Positions 1 through 14,300 of a stretch of 64,000 bases of DNA are shown here, piece after piece. The notes beneath the pieces were generated by a model. The model searched no databases and was not told where the DNA came from. It saw only the letters and a list, made by a program, of their open reading frames with translations. Positions within the stretch are counted from its first letter, which is position 1. Every line of letters begins with the position of its first letter. Both the position numbers and the translations under genes were made by a program. The stretch is from Euglena gracilis (taxonomy: Eukaryota; Euglenida; Euglenophyceae; Euglenales), in the NCBI GenBank assembly GCA_039621445.1, contig CP154955.1, positions 8,730,241 through 8,794,240 of the forward strand, given 5' to 3'.

Positions 1-2231
1 GTCGCCGCAGCCAGGCTGGCAACAACCATGGGGGGGCCATCTGGGCCAGGGGCGTGGTTGCAGTCTGGCGCGTGTGGGGGGGGGGGGGCATCGAGTGGGT
101 ACTTCCCGCAAAAGGGGATTGACCCCTTTTAGGTGCTGGGGCGGAAAATCAAAATGGCGCAAGGTTGCCTGAGTGGGTGGGTGAGTGTCAACCCCCCCCC
201 AGCGGGGTATTGGGTGAGTGGGGAGGGGGGTGGTCTGCGCCGCCTCCCCCTATGAAAAGCGCGGGGAAAAATTTGGGGCTTAGAAAAAGGTCCAAAAGTT
301 TCGTTGCTGTTGCTTTTTTTGAAAAATTGGCCAAAACATACACCAAAAATTTCATCTTCCCTGACAAACAGCGGCAAAACAGCTTTTTTGGTTTCCCGGA
401 TCCCTCGGTCGCAAGGGGGGAGGGGGGATCTGACCACCTCCCTCACCTGTACAAAACCAACGCTCAGTTACCGGCAGGCGTCAAAAAGAAAACTCACATA
501 GATTTCTGTTCGTCCGCCGCTGCCCCACACCTCCGCCTTTCTGGGTTTCCTGCAAGCACAGTATCAACCCCAAGGTCAAAAGATTTGTTAGAGCAGTGGA
601 CTGAAGAGAAAGGGGGAACGAAAGAGTCCCCATTTGCCATGCCCTTGGTCAGTACGCCGTCGGCTGTGCGGGGACAGAGCTGCAATGGAACCGATGCTCT
701 GTGCCCAAATGGTTCCAAAAGCAACAGAAACGCCCCCGAGCAGGCTGTGTTTTACCAACCGCGGGGGGGGTCTGGAGTGCCCTTGAGTGCCTGCCCAGGC
801 AGGCACTATCCCTCCCCAGGGAGTCGGATTTCGGCCTGTACCCAGGAACTTTCCTCAGAAAATAGGCCACTTTCCTTGAAAGTAGGCCTTTCGAAGGCAC
901 TTTTGGCCAAGTGTCCTACCCCCGCCCCCGGGGTCGGATTTGGAGTGCCTTGGAGTGCCTGCCCAGGCAGGCACTCTCCCCCCCCCCCCCTGGGGTGGGG
1001 TTGGCACCCGACTGAAAGACAGCCTGCCCCCGAGCTGGTACCTGAAGGCAGAGGAAAGGGAACATCGGGAAACTTTGAGTATGAAAAGTGTTTGGTACAA
1101 GGACACAATACAAAAAAAAAACTATTTACAAGGAAAGTTTACAGTGTTCTTCCCAAAAAAAAAGCTCCAACAAAACATGCAAGAAAAGGCAAAGGCTGCA
1201 GTGCTGCCGTACAAAAGCTACATGGTGCATATTTCCCCCGGTTTGTTGCATTAATGCTGATTTATCTCAACCCTGACATCAGCATGCAAACGAATTTGCG
1301 TGCACCCGCAATTTGGTGGTTTCCATTGCTGCCTCTCAGAATTTCGAATGCCCCCCCCTCTCGTACCAACTATAAATCTTTCAGTGCACCTGACACTGTG
1401 TTTCTACCGACCCCGCCGCCCCCCTCCCCAGCTCACCCCCCTCCCCCCTCCAAACCTAGCATGCCCCACAGGTGATGGTGCCTCATCACCCGAATTGTTT
1501 TGGGGACGGCCCCGATGTCAACCACTGCCCACCCCCCCCCAGTCCCCAGTTGTTGATATGTCCACAGGCAATCATTAAACTGCAGCCAGGAGGAGGGTGG
1601 GCACAGGACAAATCCGGAACCTAACCACACATTAAACCAAAACCCCACCCTAAATCTGCAGCTCTAAATAGGAATGTCCCATTCCACACCCCCCCCCTGC
1701 CAGGGGTGGGGGACGCAACATGGACCTTGAAAAAAACTCGACACAAAAAAAACCGTGCAAAAAAAACGCAAAAAAAAAGCAAATTGCTTTTAAGTTCCTT
1801 CAGGAGCTCCTGCGGGATGGACACTTCTGCTGGAGAGGACGTTGGAAAACTTTCACCTTTTTTGGGGAAACCATGTAACATATTTTGAACCACCCGACCA
1901 GACCTTGGGAACGAACATCCTGGCTCCAAAATTATGCAAATTTGTTGATGAAAATGTCCAAAATGACAAAATGATGGCAAGAGTTTGCTTGGTTTCATGG
2001 GAAAATTAGGCCAAAAATGTGGAATTTTTCAAAACAAATCATCGAAAAATCGAGAAGATCGCGCAAAAAAAACCACAAAAAAATGTAAAAAAAAACCTGT
2101 TTGTGTTCCCCCTGCCCCAGTCTTCCCCCACCCTCCCCGGGTTCATGCCACTTGGGGGTGGGGCAGGGTTAATCCTGACACAAGAGAACAGGAGGGACCG
2201 TCCCGGCCCCACTGCAGGTAGCGAGCCGTGG
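1..2231. other. Intergenic, C/G-run-rich sequence without a recognisable gene
   Basis: No exon could be recognised here. Long plus-strand open frames (for example 165-1475) are rich in Pro, Gly and Ser because of C/G homopolymers and have no domain-like pattern. Repeat fragments recur, such as a GTGCCTGCCCAGGCAGGCAC palindrome near 787-811 and again near 953-974. A-rich patches lie around 1110-1180 and 1735-1790. The stretch lies downstream of the minus-strand V-ATPase gene and would include its 3' UTR. Confidence 0.5.
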
Positions 2232-2318
2232 CTAGCACAGGCCGGCGACGCCCACGCTGTGGATGGAGAGGCTGACGATGAGGCTGTACAGGCCGAGCGC
2301 TTCCGCAAAAATCAGCAT
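2232..2318 (-). CDS. VMA3: V-ATPase c, last exon (helix 4 and C-terminus)
   Basis: Reads MLIFAEALGLYSLIVSLSIH and then a short tail to a TAG stop at 2232-2234. The FAEALGLY motif matches helix 4 of subunit c, including the essential Glu. The upstream intron ends ...CCGGAGCAG directly before this exon. Starting three bases further upstream would add a Gln. Confidence 0.85.
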   Translation of the reverse strand: MLIFAEALGLYSLIVSLSIHSVGVAGLC

Positions 2319-5300
2319 CTGCTCCGGGGCGTTGCCCACTGACCCGGTTTGGGGGGTAGCGCAGAGTGGGGAGAATGGGCCTGTTGGCTGGGAGTCGGCG
2401 GCTGGCTGGACAGGGGGAGCGTACAAAAAAACGATGACATGAATGCAAAATACACCTTAGAAAACGTCAGAAAAATAAAAGGCTTCGCCAAAAATGCCAA
2501 AAAAAATCACAAAAAAATGGATGGATGCCCTCAGTCGGCAAAACGTAGGTTGGGGCCATTCCATTGCTTACCGACCACCAGGGGAGAAAGGGGGGGGGGG
2601 TCACTTTCCGCTTTCAAAAAAACCAGTCAGTCAGTCACTTTTCAAAAATCAGTCACCCACTTTCTTCCTCCCCCGGGGGGGAGGGGGGGGGAGGGGTCCG
2701 GGGGGTACCCAGAAAATTTTCATTGAAAATGGCCTTTTCTGGGCCCCCCGGCGCCTTTGCTATAGGCAGGCACCCCAAAACCCTCCCCCCCCCCCCCGGG
2801 GGGGTTGGATTGGGTGCTATGGGGTGCCTGCCCCTGGCACCCACCCCCCCCCCCCGTTGGGTAGGCACCCGACTAAGTACAAGCCTGCTCTGGAGCCAAA
2901 AAAACAGGCAGTCACTCCAAAAAAAACCAGTCAGTCACCACCCCCCCAGGGAGTGGGGTCAGAGACACCTTACGCAAAGGAATGGTTGAGGCCCTTGACA
3001 GCTCAATCACCTGGGCCTGGCATGCAGCGAGGCATGCATGGACGCAGTGTTTCTAAAGTTGGGACCCAACAGGAGGTGCCTGAAAGTTTTCAAAGCCGAG
3101 GCCGGGACAGAGGATTTTCTTTTTGGGGACTCAGGGGGAGTCCGCACCCACCCCCCACTGACCCACCCACCCCCCCCCCCGGGGGGGGGGCCCGGGGGCC
3201 CCACTTTTGGGCCAAAAAACAGAAGAAAACCCCGTCTCCGGCCGACCCCCACCTGACCCCCACAACCCCGGGGGGGGGGGGGGGCTCGACCGGGACCCAC
3301 CCCCTCCACGTCACGAAACTTAAAGCAAAACCTCTGGGGTGAGAACGTATCGACCATCCACTGCCTCTATGGATTGGGGATCAAGGCGGGGGTCCCCGGC
3401 GGCCACAGCACCGCCCCGCCCAGCACCATCGCCACAAAGATGCGGGCCTCCTTGGAGTACACCCGGTTGCAGGCGTCGCCCAGCGTGCCGATGGCGAACC
3501 CTGCGGGGCGGGACGGGGCGGGGCAGTACAGGAAGGCCTGGTGGGGGGGGGGGTCGACCCCCCACCCACCCCACCCACCAGAGCATTTTCACAGAATCTT
3601 TTTTTAGCAAAGTTTTCCCGAAAAATTTTGGGGGGTCGAAAACGGGTGCTCCCGGAAAAATGGGAGGAGGTGCTGGGGGGGGGGGGTCGACCCCCCACCC
3701 TGGCTGTTTGGCCGATTGCCGTACTGCCCTAGGGGCGGGGGGATGGTGGGGGGATGGCGGGGCCATGGGATTGCCCCCCCTTCCCCCCCCCCATGTGGGG
3801 CAGGGTGTCAGGCAGGACTCTTTAACACCCCAGAGGGGCGGGACCCCAAATATCCGGCCATCTGAAGGCTTGTGCAAAATGGTCCGGAGCAAAACCGAAG
3901 ACCCAGACCCCACAGGTACCCCACAGGGTCTGGTCTCGGGCCATACCATTGCTTACCAACCCCCCCCCCCGGGGTCACTTTCCACTTTCAAAAACCAGTC
4001 AGTCGGTTTTGTGAAAACCAGACACCCACTTCCTACCCCCCCCCTTAGTTGCACTAAGGCTTCTTGCCTGTTTATGGCCGGCGCTAACTTCGCTTCTGGC
4101 CCAGTTGTTTGGTGAGTGGCCAGGGACCCCTTACCAGTGCTCGTGTGTTGCTCCTCCTGGCCGGGTGAGCAACTGTGGAGTAATTCCAGTGCTGTAGGAA
4201 CATACACTCGCCATATGGTTGGTGTGGTTCCAGTGGGTGGGACTACACCCTTGCGCCCCAGTGCTGCTCTTGCCTCCTACCCTCCGCCCACTTTTCTGTG
4301 TGGGGGATGCATGGCGGGCACAACGCCATGGCTTGAAAATTCCATGTGGCCTCACAGTCGAGCTACCAAGTCTCGGCCTTAGGGAAGGTGGCGGTTGGGT
4401 AAACCCCCCCAAATAACGCACCCCCCCCCAAATAACACCCCCCCCTCGGGGGCCGATTTCGAGCGCCCAAAATAACACCCCACCCCTGTTTTCCTTTGGT
4501 TTTCCATGTAAAAAAATAACACACACACACATACCCACCCAAATGACACCCCCCCCCCCCCGGGGCCCCAGTTCGGGTGCCCAAATAACACACGGGGGGG
4601 GAGGGGTGTTAATTGGGGAGGGGGGTAGTGTGCTGCTAGGTACCAGTGGTTCCCTTGCATTCCTGCGCTCCATGCACTGTCCGGGATTGGTTTGGCAATC
4701 CGCTGCCTCGCGGGTGGGTCCCTCTTTGCTGGCTTCCCTTTGGGGTTGGGTTGCTGGGGGGGGGATGCTCCTACTAGGCCGGCGAGCCGAAAGGCCCCTG
4801 CCACATCCCCCAGGCGGTCGCACAAAGCGCCATGCCCCCCCTCCTACCCCTCTGGGGGGGGGGGGTCAGTCACTCTGGCCACCCGGCCAAACATGGCCAA
4901 AAATCAAATGACTCTGGTCAAAATTCCAAAAAAAAATTCAGGCAATTTTGGCGCCAGGTGGCCACTTTTGGCCATTTCTGGCCGACCCCAGCCGGGGGGG
5001 GGGGCACTCTGAAGAAGAAAAAAAACCAGTCAGTCACCCCAGGGGGTGGGGTCAGACACACCTAAGCAATGGTATCCCTCAGATTTGTCCACCCACCCTC
5101 TACCCTCTCCCCAGGGTTCGATATAAGGACAGGTGGGGGGGGGGTGGTCCGGACCCCCCCCCCTGCGGGCCAGGAGGGGGGGGTGGGGGGGGACACCCCC
5201 CCACCTAAACAGGTGCACGGTCAGGGTGGCCGAATTTCGGCCGAAAATTTTTGACCCCCCAAAACGACCAAAAGTGCCATTTTGGGCACTTTTTGGGCAA

Positions 5301-8300
5301 AAATGTGCCAAAAATGCAAAAAATTTTCGGCGCAAAGCGCCGGAGGAAAAAATGGACCCTTTTGGGGGGGGGGGGTCCCGGGAACCCCCCCGAGGGTCGG
5401 TCCGGACCCCCCTGGCAGGTGGGGATTTTTTTTTTTTGGATTTGGATTTGTAGTGCCCCGCATTGCTGCGCAGTGCCTCCAGCCGTGGGCGTACACAAGC
5501 ACCACTCAGGAGGGCACCCCCGGAGCCCGGGCATTAAGATTTGATGTGGGATTTTGGGATTTGTTGGGGGTTCGCCTGTGGGGGGGTGTGGGGTTTAGTG
5601 TCCAGGGGGCAAATAGAGTGAGTTGCGAAAACTAGAGAGTACCGTAAAAGTACGGGGTGGGGGATAGGGAAAAAAAAAACGTGGGTGAACAGTGGGAGGG
5701 AATGACACAGGAGGCGCGGAGAGGAGTCCAAAGTACAGGGTGTCCAAAGGAAAGGGCGAGCATGGTTGGTTGTGGTTATCCGGAGCCTTTGGGGGGTCTG
5801 GGCAGTCGGTGTGAAGAACAGCACGGGGGGGGGGGGGGCTGTTCAGAAGTTCGGCGCGTAGCACACCTTGGAAGTTCGGAGGGTTGGACACACTGGGGTG
5901 GTTGGAGGTGAAACAAAAGTCGGTGAGTAAGACACCATTGGTGGGTCCACAAATTGGGTGGGTTGAACACCACGGGGTGGTTTAGTGGGTAAAACAACAT
6001 GGGATGGGGTAATTGGTGTAGTCCAGAAATTTGATGGGTCTGAAACCAGGGATGAGGGTGTCCAGAAGTTCGTGGGAGAAACACCATGGGTTTTTGCAGA
6101 ATAAATATATCATGGTGGGCAAGACAGGGCGGAATATATTGGGTACCCGGAAGTTCGCGGTTAAAACACTGAGGGGGGGGAGAAATTCAGTGGGTGAGAT
6201 AGATGGGGTGGTTGGGGTTATCCCGAAGCTCGATGGGGCAGGTAACGCGGGTTGATTTGGGTAGTCCTGAAGAGGGGATACAACGGGGTGATGATTGTGT
6301 TATAAATGGAACAAGATGGGGGAGGTTGTAAATTTTGGTGAGGCAGCAGAAGAAGAAGAAGAAACTATGCATTGGTTGGTGCTCGTAAAAAATATGCTTG
6401 CATGCTGATGCAGGCTGTGAAATAAATCGGCACAAATTCAACAAACCGCGGAAAGAGCTGTGTCTCACCGTGGTCTGGAGGGGGCACGGGGCGGGGAGGT
6501 GAACGGCACACGGTGGTGCATGTAAGAATGGATGGGAGACTGGTGTCATAAAAATAGGGAGGCTGGGAATGCGAGGGGCTGATAAAAAAACTGTTTCCCC
6601 TGGGTGCCTTTCCATGAAATTTGGGGATGTTAATCTTACTAACTCAAGGGGGTTTCTACCACAGTGGGGTTTCATTTAGAAATTGGGGGTTCGCAGCGAA
6701 GACTATTTGGGCTGTCCCACAGGTTTTTCAGTGTGTACTGACTTAGATGGGCTGCAAGAGAGATTTGTGGATGATAATTAAGGAAAAGGTTAAAGCGGCG
6801 GATGCAGGTAAATGGTTGCACTTAAGCAGGCTTGAGCCACGCTCAGACAAAACGGAGGGAAGAAGAGGTTCCCAAATTCTTAAAGATTAGGGTGCTCCTG
6901 GTGTGTGTGGGGGGGGTGTGGTGGGTAGTGGGTGGAGGCAGGGCCGGGGCAGGGTTCCCGGGTGCCGGACGGAGGGTGCCGGCGGGGGGGAGGGAGTCGG
7001 CGTCCACCATTTCCGGCGGAGAGCTGGTGGGTGAGCTGGGGGGGGGGGGGCCGGAGGGGGCTGGCAGAAACACGGTGCCAGGCCCAAGGTTCAAAGTCCA
7101 AGAGGCAGCAAAAGAAATCATAAAATGGTTGGTGCGCACAATATGTGCATGCTGATGTAATGCAATGAGATACATCAGCACAAAATCTACAAACCGTGGA
7201 GAGAGCTGTGTCTCACCCCGGTCTGGAGGGGATGGGGCGTGCACTGCTGCCACATATGAATATATGGAAAAGAAAATGGGCCTGGTGTCATGAAAGCGGG
7301 GAGGGGGCGGGGGTGCCGGAGGCGTCGATGTAAATTTATTTCTCCCAGGTGATCCCCCGCCTTTCTGTATTTCCTGTAATTCACAAATGCAATTGTTTTT
7401 ATTTCCTTTATGTGTATTTCCTCCACAGTGGGCGCTATTTCGGAAAGTTGGGGGTCCGCTGCGAAGACCATTTGAGCTGCCTCACGTGTTTGTCAATGTG
7501 TACTGACTGAAATGAGCTGCAAGAGAAATTTGTGCATGAGAATTAAGCGAGGGTAAAAGCAGCTGATGCAGATAAATGGTTGCACTTCAGCAGCTTGAAC
7601 AAAGTTTAGACAAAGCGGAGGGAAGAGGTCCCCAAATTCTTGAAGACTAGGGTGGGGTGGGTGTGGGGTGGGTGTGATGGGATGTGGGTGGAGGCACAGC
7701 TGGGGCAGGGTTCCCGGGTGCTGGACGGTGGGTGCCGGCGGGAGGGGGAGTCGGCGTTCACCATTCTCGGTGGAGAGCTGGTGGGTGAGCTGGGGGGGGG
7801 GGGGCTGGCAGAAACATGGTGTCAGGCCCATTGTGACCGGTCCAAGATTAAAAATCCAAAAGAAATCAGAAAATGGTTGGTGCACACCAATGAGATACAT
7901 CAGCACAAATTCAACAGACCGTGGAGAGAGCTGTGTCTCACCCCGGTCTGGACGGGGATGGGGCGTGCACTGCTTCCACATTTAAATGCATGGGAAAAGA
8001 AAATGGGCCTGGTGTCATGAAAGCGGGGAGAGGGCTGGGGGTGCCGGAAGCGCCGATGTAAATTTATTTCTCCCAGGTGTTTCCCCGCCTTCCAATATTT
8101 CCTGCAATTTAGAAATGTATTTTATGTGGATATCTACCACATGGGTGTTATTTCGGAAATTTGGGGGTTTGCTGCGAAGAGCATTTGAGCTGTCCCACGT
8201 GTGAGTCAGTGTTTACTGGCTAAAATGAGCTGCAAGGGAAATTAGAGGATGAGAATTAAGTGAGGGGTAAAAGCAGCGGTTGCAAATAAATGGTTGCACT

Positions 8301-11300
8301 TCAGCAGCTTGAACAGAATTTCAAAGCGGAGGGAAAGGGAGGGTACGGGGGGGGCAGGGGGTAGGCGGGGGGAGGGGGGGGGGGGGGGGCCGGGGTTTTT
8401 CTTTTCCCAGCAGGACCGTCCGATACCACAATGTACTCATGTGACAGAAACAGTGCCAATTCACTGCCGCCACCCTAAGCCACTGCCCGCTGGGGCTGCC
8501 AGCTGGCATAGGTAGGGGGCGGGGCCGGGGCTGCCGGCTGCAATAGTTAGGGGGGGGGGCCGGGGGTAATGGCGGGAATGGGTGGGGGGCGGGGCCGGGG
8601 GTGCCGGCTGGCATAGGTAGGGGGCGGGGCCGGGGCTACCAGCTGGCACAGGTAGAGGGCGGGGCCGGGGTTGCCGGCTGGCATAGGTAGGGGGCGGGGC
8701 GGGCCGGGGGGGTGCCGGCTGGCATAGGTAGTGGGCGGGGCCGGGGTTCCTGGCTGTCATAGGTAGGGGGCGGGGCCGGGGTTGCCGGCTGGCATAGGTC
8801 GGGGGCGGGGCGGGGGGGGCAGGCTGGCATAGGTAGGGGGCGGGAGCGGGGTGCCGGCTGGTAGGGGGCGGGACTGGTGGTGCTGGCTGGCATAGGTAGG
8901 GGGCGGGGCCGGGGTTTGCGGCTGGCATAGGTAGGGGGCGGGGCCGGGGTTGCCGGCTGGCATAGGTCGGGGGAGGGGCCGGGGGAGCTGGCTGGCATAG
9001 GTAGGGGGCGGGACCGGGGGTGCTGGCTGGCATAGGTAGGGGGCGGGGCCGGGGGTGCTGGCTGGCATAGGTAGAGGGTAGGGCCGGGGTTTGTGGCTGT
9101 CATAGGTAGGGGGTGGGGCCGGGGTTGCCGGCGGGCATAGGTAGGGGGTGGGGCCGGGGGAGCCGGCTGGCATAGGTAGGGGGCGGGGCCGGGGGTGCCG
9201 GCTGGCATAGGTAGTGGGCGGGGCCGGGGTTCCTGGCTGTCATAGGTAGGGGGCGGGGCCGGGGTTGCCGGCTGGCATAGGTAGGGGGCGGGACTGGTGG
9301 TGCTGGCTGGCATAGGTAGGGGGCGGGGCCGGGGTTTGCGGCTGGCATAGGTAAGGGGCGGGGCCCGGGGTTGCCGGCTGGCATAGGTAGGGGGCGGGGC
9401 CGGGGTTTCCGACTGGCATAGGTAGGGGGCGGGGTCCGGGGAGCCGGCTGGCATAGGTAGGGGGCGGGACCGGGGGTGCTGGCTGGCATAGGTAGGGGGC
9501 GGGGCCGGGGGTGCCAGGCAGGCATAGGTAGGGGGCGGAACTGGGGGTGCCGGCTGGCATAGGGCGGGGTTTGCGGCTGGCATAGGTAGGGGGCGGGACC
9601 GGTGGTGCTGGCTGGCATAGGTAGGGGGCGGGGTCGGGGGTGCCGGCTGGCATAGGTAGGGGGAGGGACCGGGGTTGCCGGCTGGCATAGGTAGGGGGCG
9701 GGGCCGGGTGTGCCGGCTGGCATAGGTAGGGGGTGGGGCCGGGGTTTCCGGCTGGCATAGGTAGGGGGCGGGACCGGTGGTGCTGGCTGGCATAGGTAGG
9801 GGGCGGGGTTGGGGGTGCCGGCTGGCATAGGTAGGGGGTGGGGCCGGGGTTTCCGGCTGGCATAAGTAGGGGGTGGGGTCGGGGTTTCCAGGCTGGCATA
9901 GGTAGGGGGTGGGGCCGGGGGGGGTGACGGCTGGCATAGGTAGGGGGCGGGACCGGTGGTGCTGGCTGGCATAGGTAGGGGGCGGGGCCGGGGGTGCCGG
10001 CTGGCATAGGTAGGTGGGGGGGGCGGGGTGCCGGCTGGCATAGGTATGGGGCGGAGCCGGGGGTGCCGGCTGGCATAGGTAGGGGGCGGGAGCGGGGGTG
10101 CCGGCTGGCATAGGTAGGGGGCGGGGCCCGGGGTGCCGGCTGGCATAGGTAGGGGGTGGGGTCGGGATTTCCGGCTGGCATAGGTAGGGGGCGGGACCGG
10201 TGGTGCCGGCTGGCATAGGTAAGGGGCGGGGCTGGGCGTGCCGGCTGGCATAGGTAGGGGGTGGTGCCGGGGGTGCCGGCTGGCATAGGTAGGGGGCGGG
10301 GCCGGCGTTGCCGGCTGGCATAGGTAGGGGGCGGGGCCGGGTGTGCCGGCTGGCATAAGTAGGGGGTGGGGCCGGGGTTTCCGGCTGGCATAGGTAGGGG
10401 GCGGGACTGGTGGTGCTGGCTGGCATAGGTAGGGGGCGGGGCCGGGGTTGGCGGCTGGCATAGGTAGGGGGTGGGGCCGGGGGGGGGAGCCGGCTGGCTG
10501 GCATAGGTAGGGGGGGGGGGCGGGGTTTTGCCGGCTGGCATAGGTAGGGGGCGGGGCCGGGGGTGCCGGCTGGCATAGGTAGTGGGCGGGGCCGGGGTTC
10601 CTGGCTGTCATAGGTAGGGGGCGGGGCCGGGGTTGCCGGCTGGCATAGGTAGGGGGCGGGACTGGTGGTGCTGGCTGGCATAGGTAGGGGGCGGGGCCGG
10701 GGTTTGCGGCTGGCATAGGTAGGGGGCGGGGCCGGGGTTGCCGGCTGGCATAGGTAGGGGGTGGGGCCGGGGTTTCCGGCTGGCATAGGTAGGGGGCGGG
10801 GCCCGGGGAGCCGGCTGGCATAGGTAGGGGGCGGGACCGGGGGTGCTGGCTGGCATAGGGAGGGGGCGGGGGCGGGGGGGCCAGGCAGGCATAGGTAGGG
10901 GGCGGGACCGGGGGTGCCGGCTGGCGTAGGGCGGGGTTTGCGGCTGGCATAGGTAGGGGGCGGGACCGGTGGTGCTGGCTGGCATAGGTAGGGGGTGGGG
11001 CCGGGGTTTTCGGCTGGCATAGGTAGGGGGTGGGACCGGGGGTGACGGCTGGTATAGGTTGGGCGGGGGCGGGGGTTCCGGCTGGCATAGGTAGGGGGCG
11101 GGGCCGGGGTTGCCGGCTGGCATAGGTAGGGGGCGGGGCCGGGTGTGCCGGCTGGCATAAGTAGGGGGTGGGGCCGGGGTTTCCGGCTGGCATAGGTGGG
11201 GGGCGGGACCGGGGGTGCTGGCTGGCATGGGTAGGGGGGGGGCCCGGGGTTGCCGGTTGGCATAGGTAGGGGGTGGGGCCGGGGTTTCCAGCTGGCATAG

Positions 11301-14300
11301 GTAGGGGGTGGGGTCGGGGTTGCCGGCTGGCATTGGTAGGGGGTGGGGCCGGGGGGGACGGCTGGCATAGGTAGGGGGCGGGACCGGTGGTGCTGGCTGG
11401 CATAGGTAGGGGGCGGGGCCCCGGGGTGCCGGCTGGCATAGGTAGGGGACGGGGCCGGGGGTGCCGGCTGGCATTGGTAGGGGGCGGGGCCGGGGGTGCC
11501 GGCTGGCATAGGTAGGGGGCGGGGCCGGGGGTGCCGGCTGGCATAGGTAGGGGGCGGGGCCCGTGGTGTGGCGGCTGTCATGGGGAGGGGGTGGGGTCGG
11601 GGGTTCCGGCTGGCATAGGTGGGGGGCGGGGCCGGGGGTGCCGGCTGGCATAGGTAGGGGGCGGGCCAGGGGTGCCGGCTGGCATAGGTAGGGGGTGGGG
11701 CCGGGGTTTCCAGCTGGCATAGGTAGGGGGGGGGGCCGGGGGGTGCCGGCTGGCATAGGTAGGGGGCGGGGCCGGGGGTGCCGGCGGGCAGGGGTAGGGG
11801 GGGGGGCCGGGGGTGCCGGCTGGCATGGGTAGGGGGCGGGGCCGGCGTTGCCGGCTGGCATATGTAGGGGGCGGGGCCGGGTGTGCCGGCTGGCATAAGT
11901 AGGGGGTGGGGCCGGGGTTTCCGGCTGGCATAGGTGGGGGGCGGGACTGGTGGTGCTGGCTGGCATAGGTAGGGGGCAGGGGGCGGGGGGTGCCGGCTGG
12001 CATAGGTAGGCGGTGGGTTCGGGGTTTCCGGCTGGCATAGGTAGGGGGCGGGGCCGGGGTTGCCGGCTGGCATAGGTGGGGGGCGGGGCCGGGGTTGCCG
12101 GCTGGCATGGGTAGGGGGAGGGGCCGGGGTGTACGGCTGGCGGAGGTAGGGGGTGGGGCCGGGGTTTCCGGCTGGCATAGGTAGGGGGCGGGACTGGTGG
12201 TGCTGGCTGGCATAGGTAGGGGGCGGGGCCGGGGTTGGAGGGTCGGGGGGGCCGGCTGGCATAGGTAGGGGGCGGGGTCGGGGTTGTCGGCTGGCATAGG
12301 TAAGGGGTGGGGCCGGGGTTTCCGGCTGGCATAGGTAGGGGTAGGGGCGGGGGGGTGTGCCGGCTGGCATAAGTAGGAGGTGGGGCCGGGGTTTCCGGCT
12401 GGCATAGGTAGGGGGCGGGACCGGGGTGCCGGCTGGCATAGGTAGGGGGGGGGGCGGGGGTTGCCGGCTGGCATAGGTAGGGGGCGAGGCCGGGGCTGCC
12501 GTCTGGGGTAGGTGGGGGGGGGGCCGGGGCTGCCGGCTGGGGTAGGTGTGTGGCGGGTGGTGGAAAGGGCGTGTGTGGGGGGACGGACGGTCGTGAACAT
12601 CGTACGATGATCCCGCTGAGCGCGAAGGGCAGGGAACAGGGCCAGGGCGACGAGGGAGGGGGTCGTCTGCGGCGGTGAACATCGTACGAGGATCCCGCCG
12701 AGCGCGAAGGGCAGGGAACAGGGCCAGGGCGACGAGGGAGGGGGGCATCTGCGGCAATGAACTTCGTACGATGTGCAGGCCGCGTGGAACAGCAGGGTTG
12801 ATGATAAGGACGACGGCCGAGGTGTCCTGGGGCAGAGGCGGAGTACATCGTACGATGATCCCGCTGCGGGGAACGGCAGGGAAGGACAGGATGGCGACGA
12901 CCAACAAGAGGGTGAGTCGTTGGTGAACTTCGTATGATGACGTGGGGTGGCAGGGGCTGGGGTCGACGGTGTGCCCGGGGTGGGGGGTGGGTGAAGGCGG
13001 GCCCGCTGGGGGGGCAGAGGCCGGGATAATGTGATGGGGGGTGAGGGCGTGCCCGCTGGGGGGGCAGAGGCCGGGATGGTATGATGGGGGGATGAGGGCA
13101 TGCCCGCTGGGGGGGGGGGGCAGAGGCCAGGATGGGGTGATGGGGGGATGAGGGCGTGCCGGCTGGGGGGCAGAGGCCGGGATGGTATGATGGGGGGATG
13201 AGGGCGTGCCCGCTAGGGGGGCAGAGGCCGGGATGGTATGATGGGGGGATGAGGGCGTGCCCGCTGGGGGGGGGGGGCGGGGGCCGGGATGATGTGATGG
13301 GGGGATGAGGGCGTGCCCGCTGGGGGGCAGAGGCCGGGATGGTATGATGGGGGGATGAGGGCGTGCCCGCTGGGGGGCAGAGGCCGGGGTGGTATGATGG
13401 GGGGATGAATGAATGAGGAGGTGCAGGCTAGGGGGTGGAGGTCGGAATGATGTGATGTTCCCACCGGACCGGGCCCTCCTCTCGAGGGTCGGTCAGGACA
13501 GAGGGTGGAGAACGCAGAAGTGATGCAGAAAAAAGAAAACCCAGCTGGGTGCACCCTGGTCGCCGTACCCCCTGGGTGATGTGGGGGCCACTCCTCTCCT
13601 ACTCCACGGAGAGGCTGGGCTTCGCTTGGGGCGGGGGGGGTGGGAGGGCTCGGAATGGGGGTATTTTTAGCCTTAGCCTCGTCGGTCACTCTGACAAATC
13701 ACTCAGTTGCCTCTAGGGTCGGCCAATGACTAAGAGTTTGTCTGGTCGGGCCTGAAAAGCCTTGTGATGGGTTTGAAGCTGTGGGGTGCCCGGGGGTTGT
13801 CATTCAAATTGCGGTGGGGTGTGGAAATGGCCCGACGACACTCTGGGTCAAGAGACGAGAGGTTGGGCGTCTGAGGTTTGTCGTGGAGGTCGTAGTCGGG
13901 CTTCAAGCCAGTTTGGATGGGGGGGGGGGGGCGGAAACAAATGTCTCTCTCGACTGGGGCCCCCTACATTGCGGTGCGGGCAGAGCGCGCACAGGGTCCA
14001 GGGGTAGTATGATGTGATGTGTGTTTAGGGGGGGGGGGCGTGTGCGATCAGCTCCGGGGAGGAGGGGGCGGAGGGAATGGGTCGCCGCGGGCTTGGGCGG
14101 TCGGGCCCGAGCTCATTGGTCCATGGCCCGTACATAGGCTGGGGTTGGGGCCGGGCCAGGACAGTAGAGCGAATGCCAGCGCTGCCGCCCGGCATGAGCC
14201 AAGCACCCACACAGGGTGGGCGGGGTGTCTGTCGGAGGGGGGGTTCGCATGCTGTGAGGGGCCCGTCCCTGGGTTTTCGCAGCAAGTGCGGGGGGGGGAT

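Noticed and set aside
165-1475. 436-codon plus-strand frame as a gene
   Set aside because: Composition follows C/G and A runs; no domain, and the opposite strand is equally open.
8636-12907. 1423-codon minus-strand frame as a real Pro-rich protein
   Set aside because: It is the translation of a 35-bp minisatellite; all three frames of that strand are open, and the array lies inside an intron with good splice sites.
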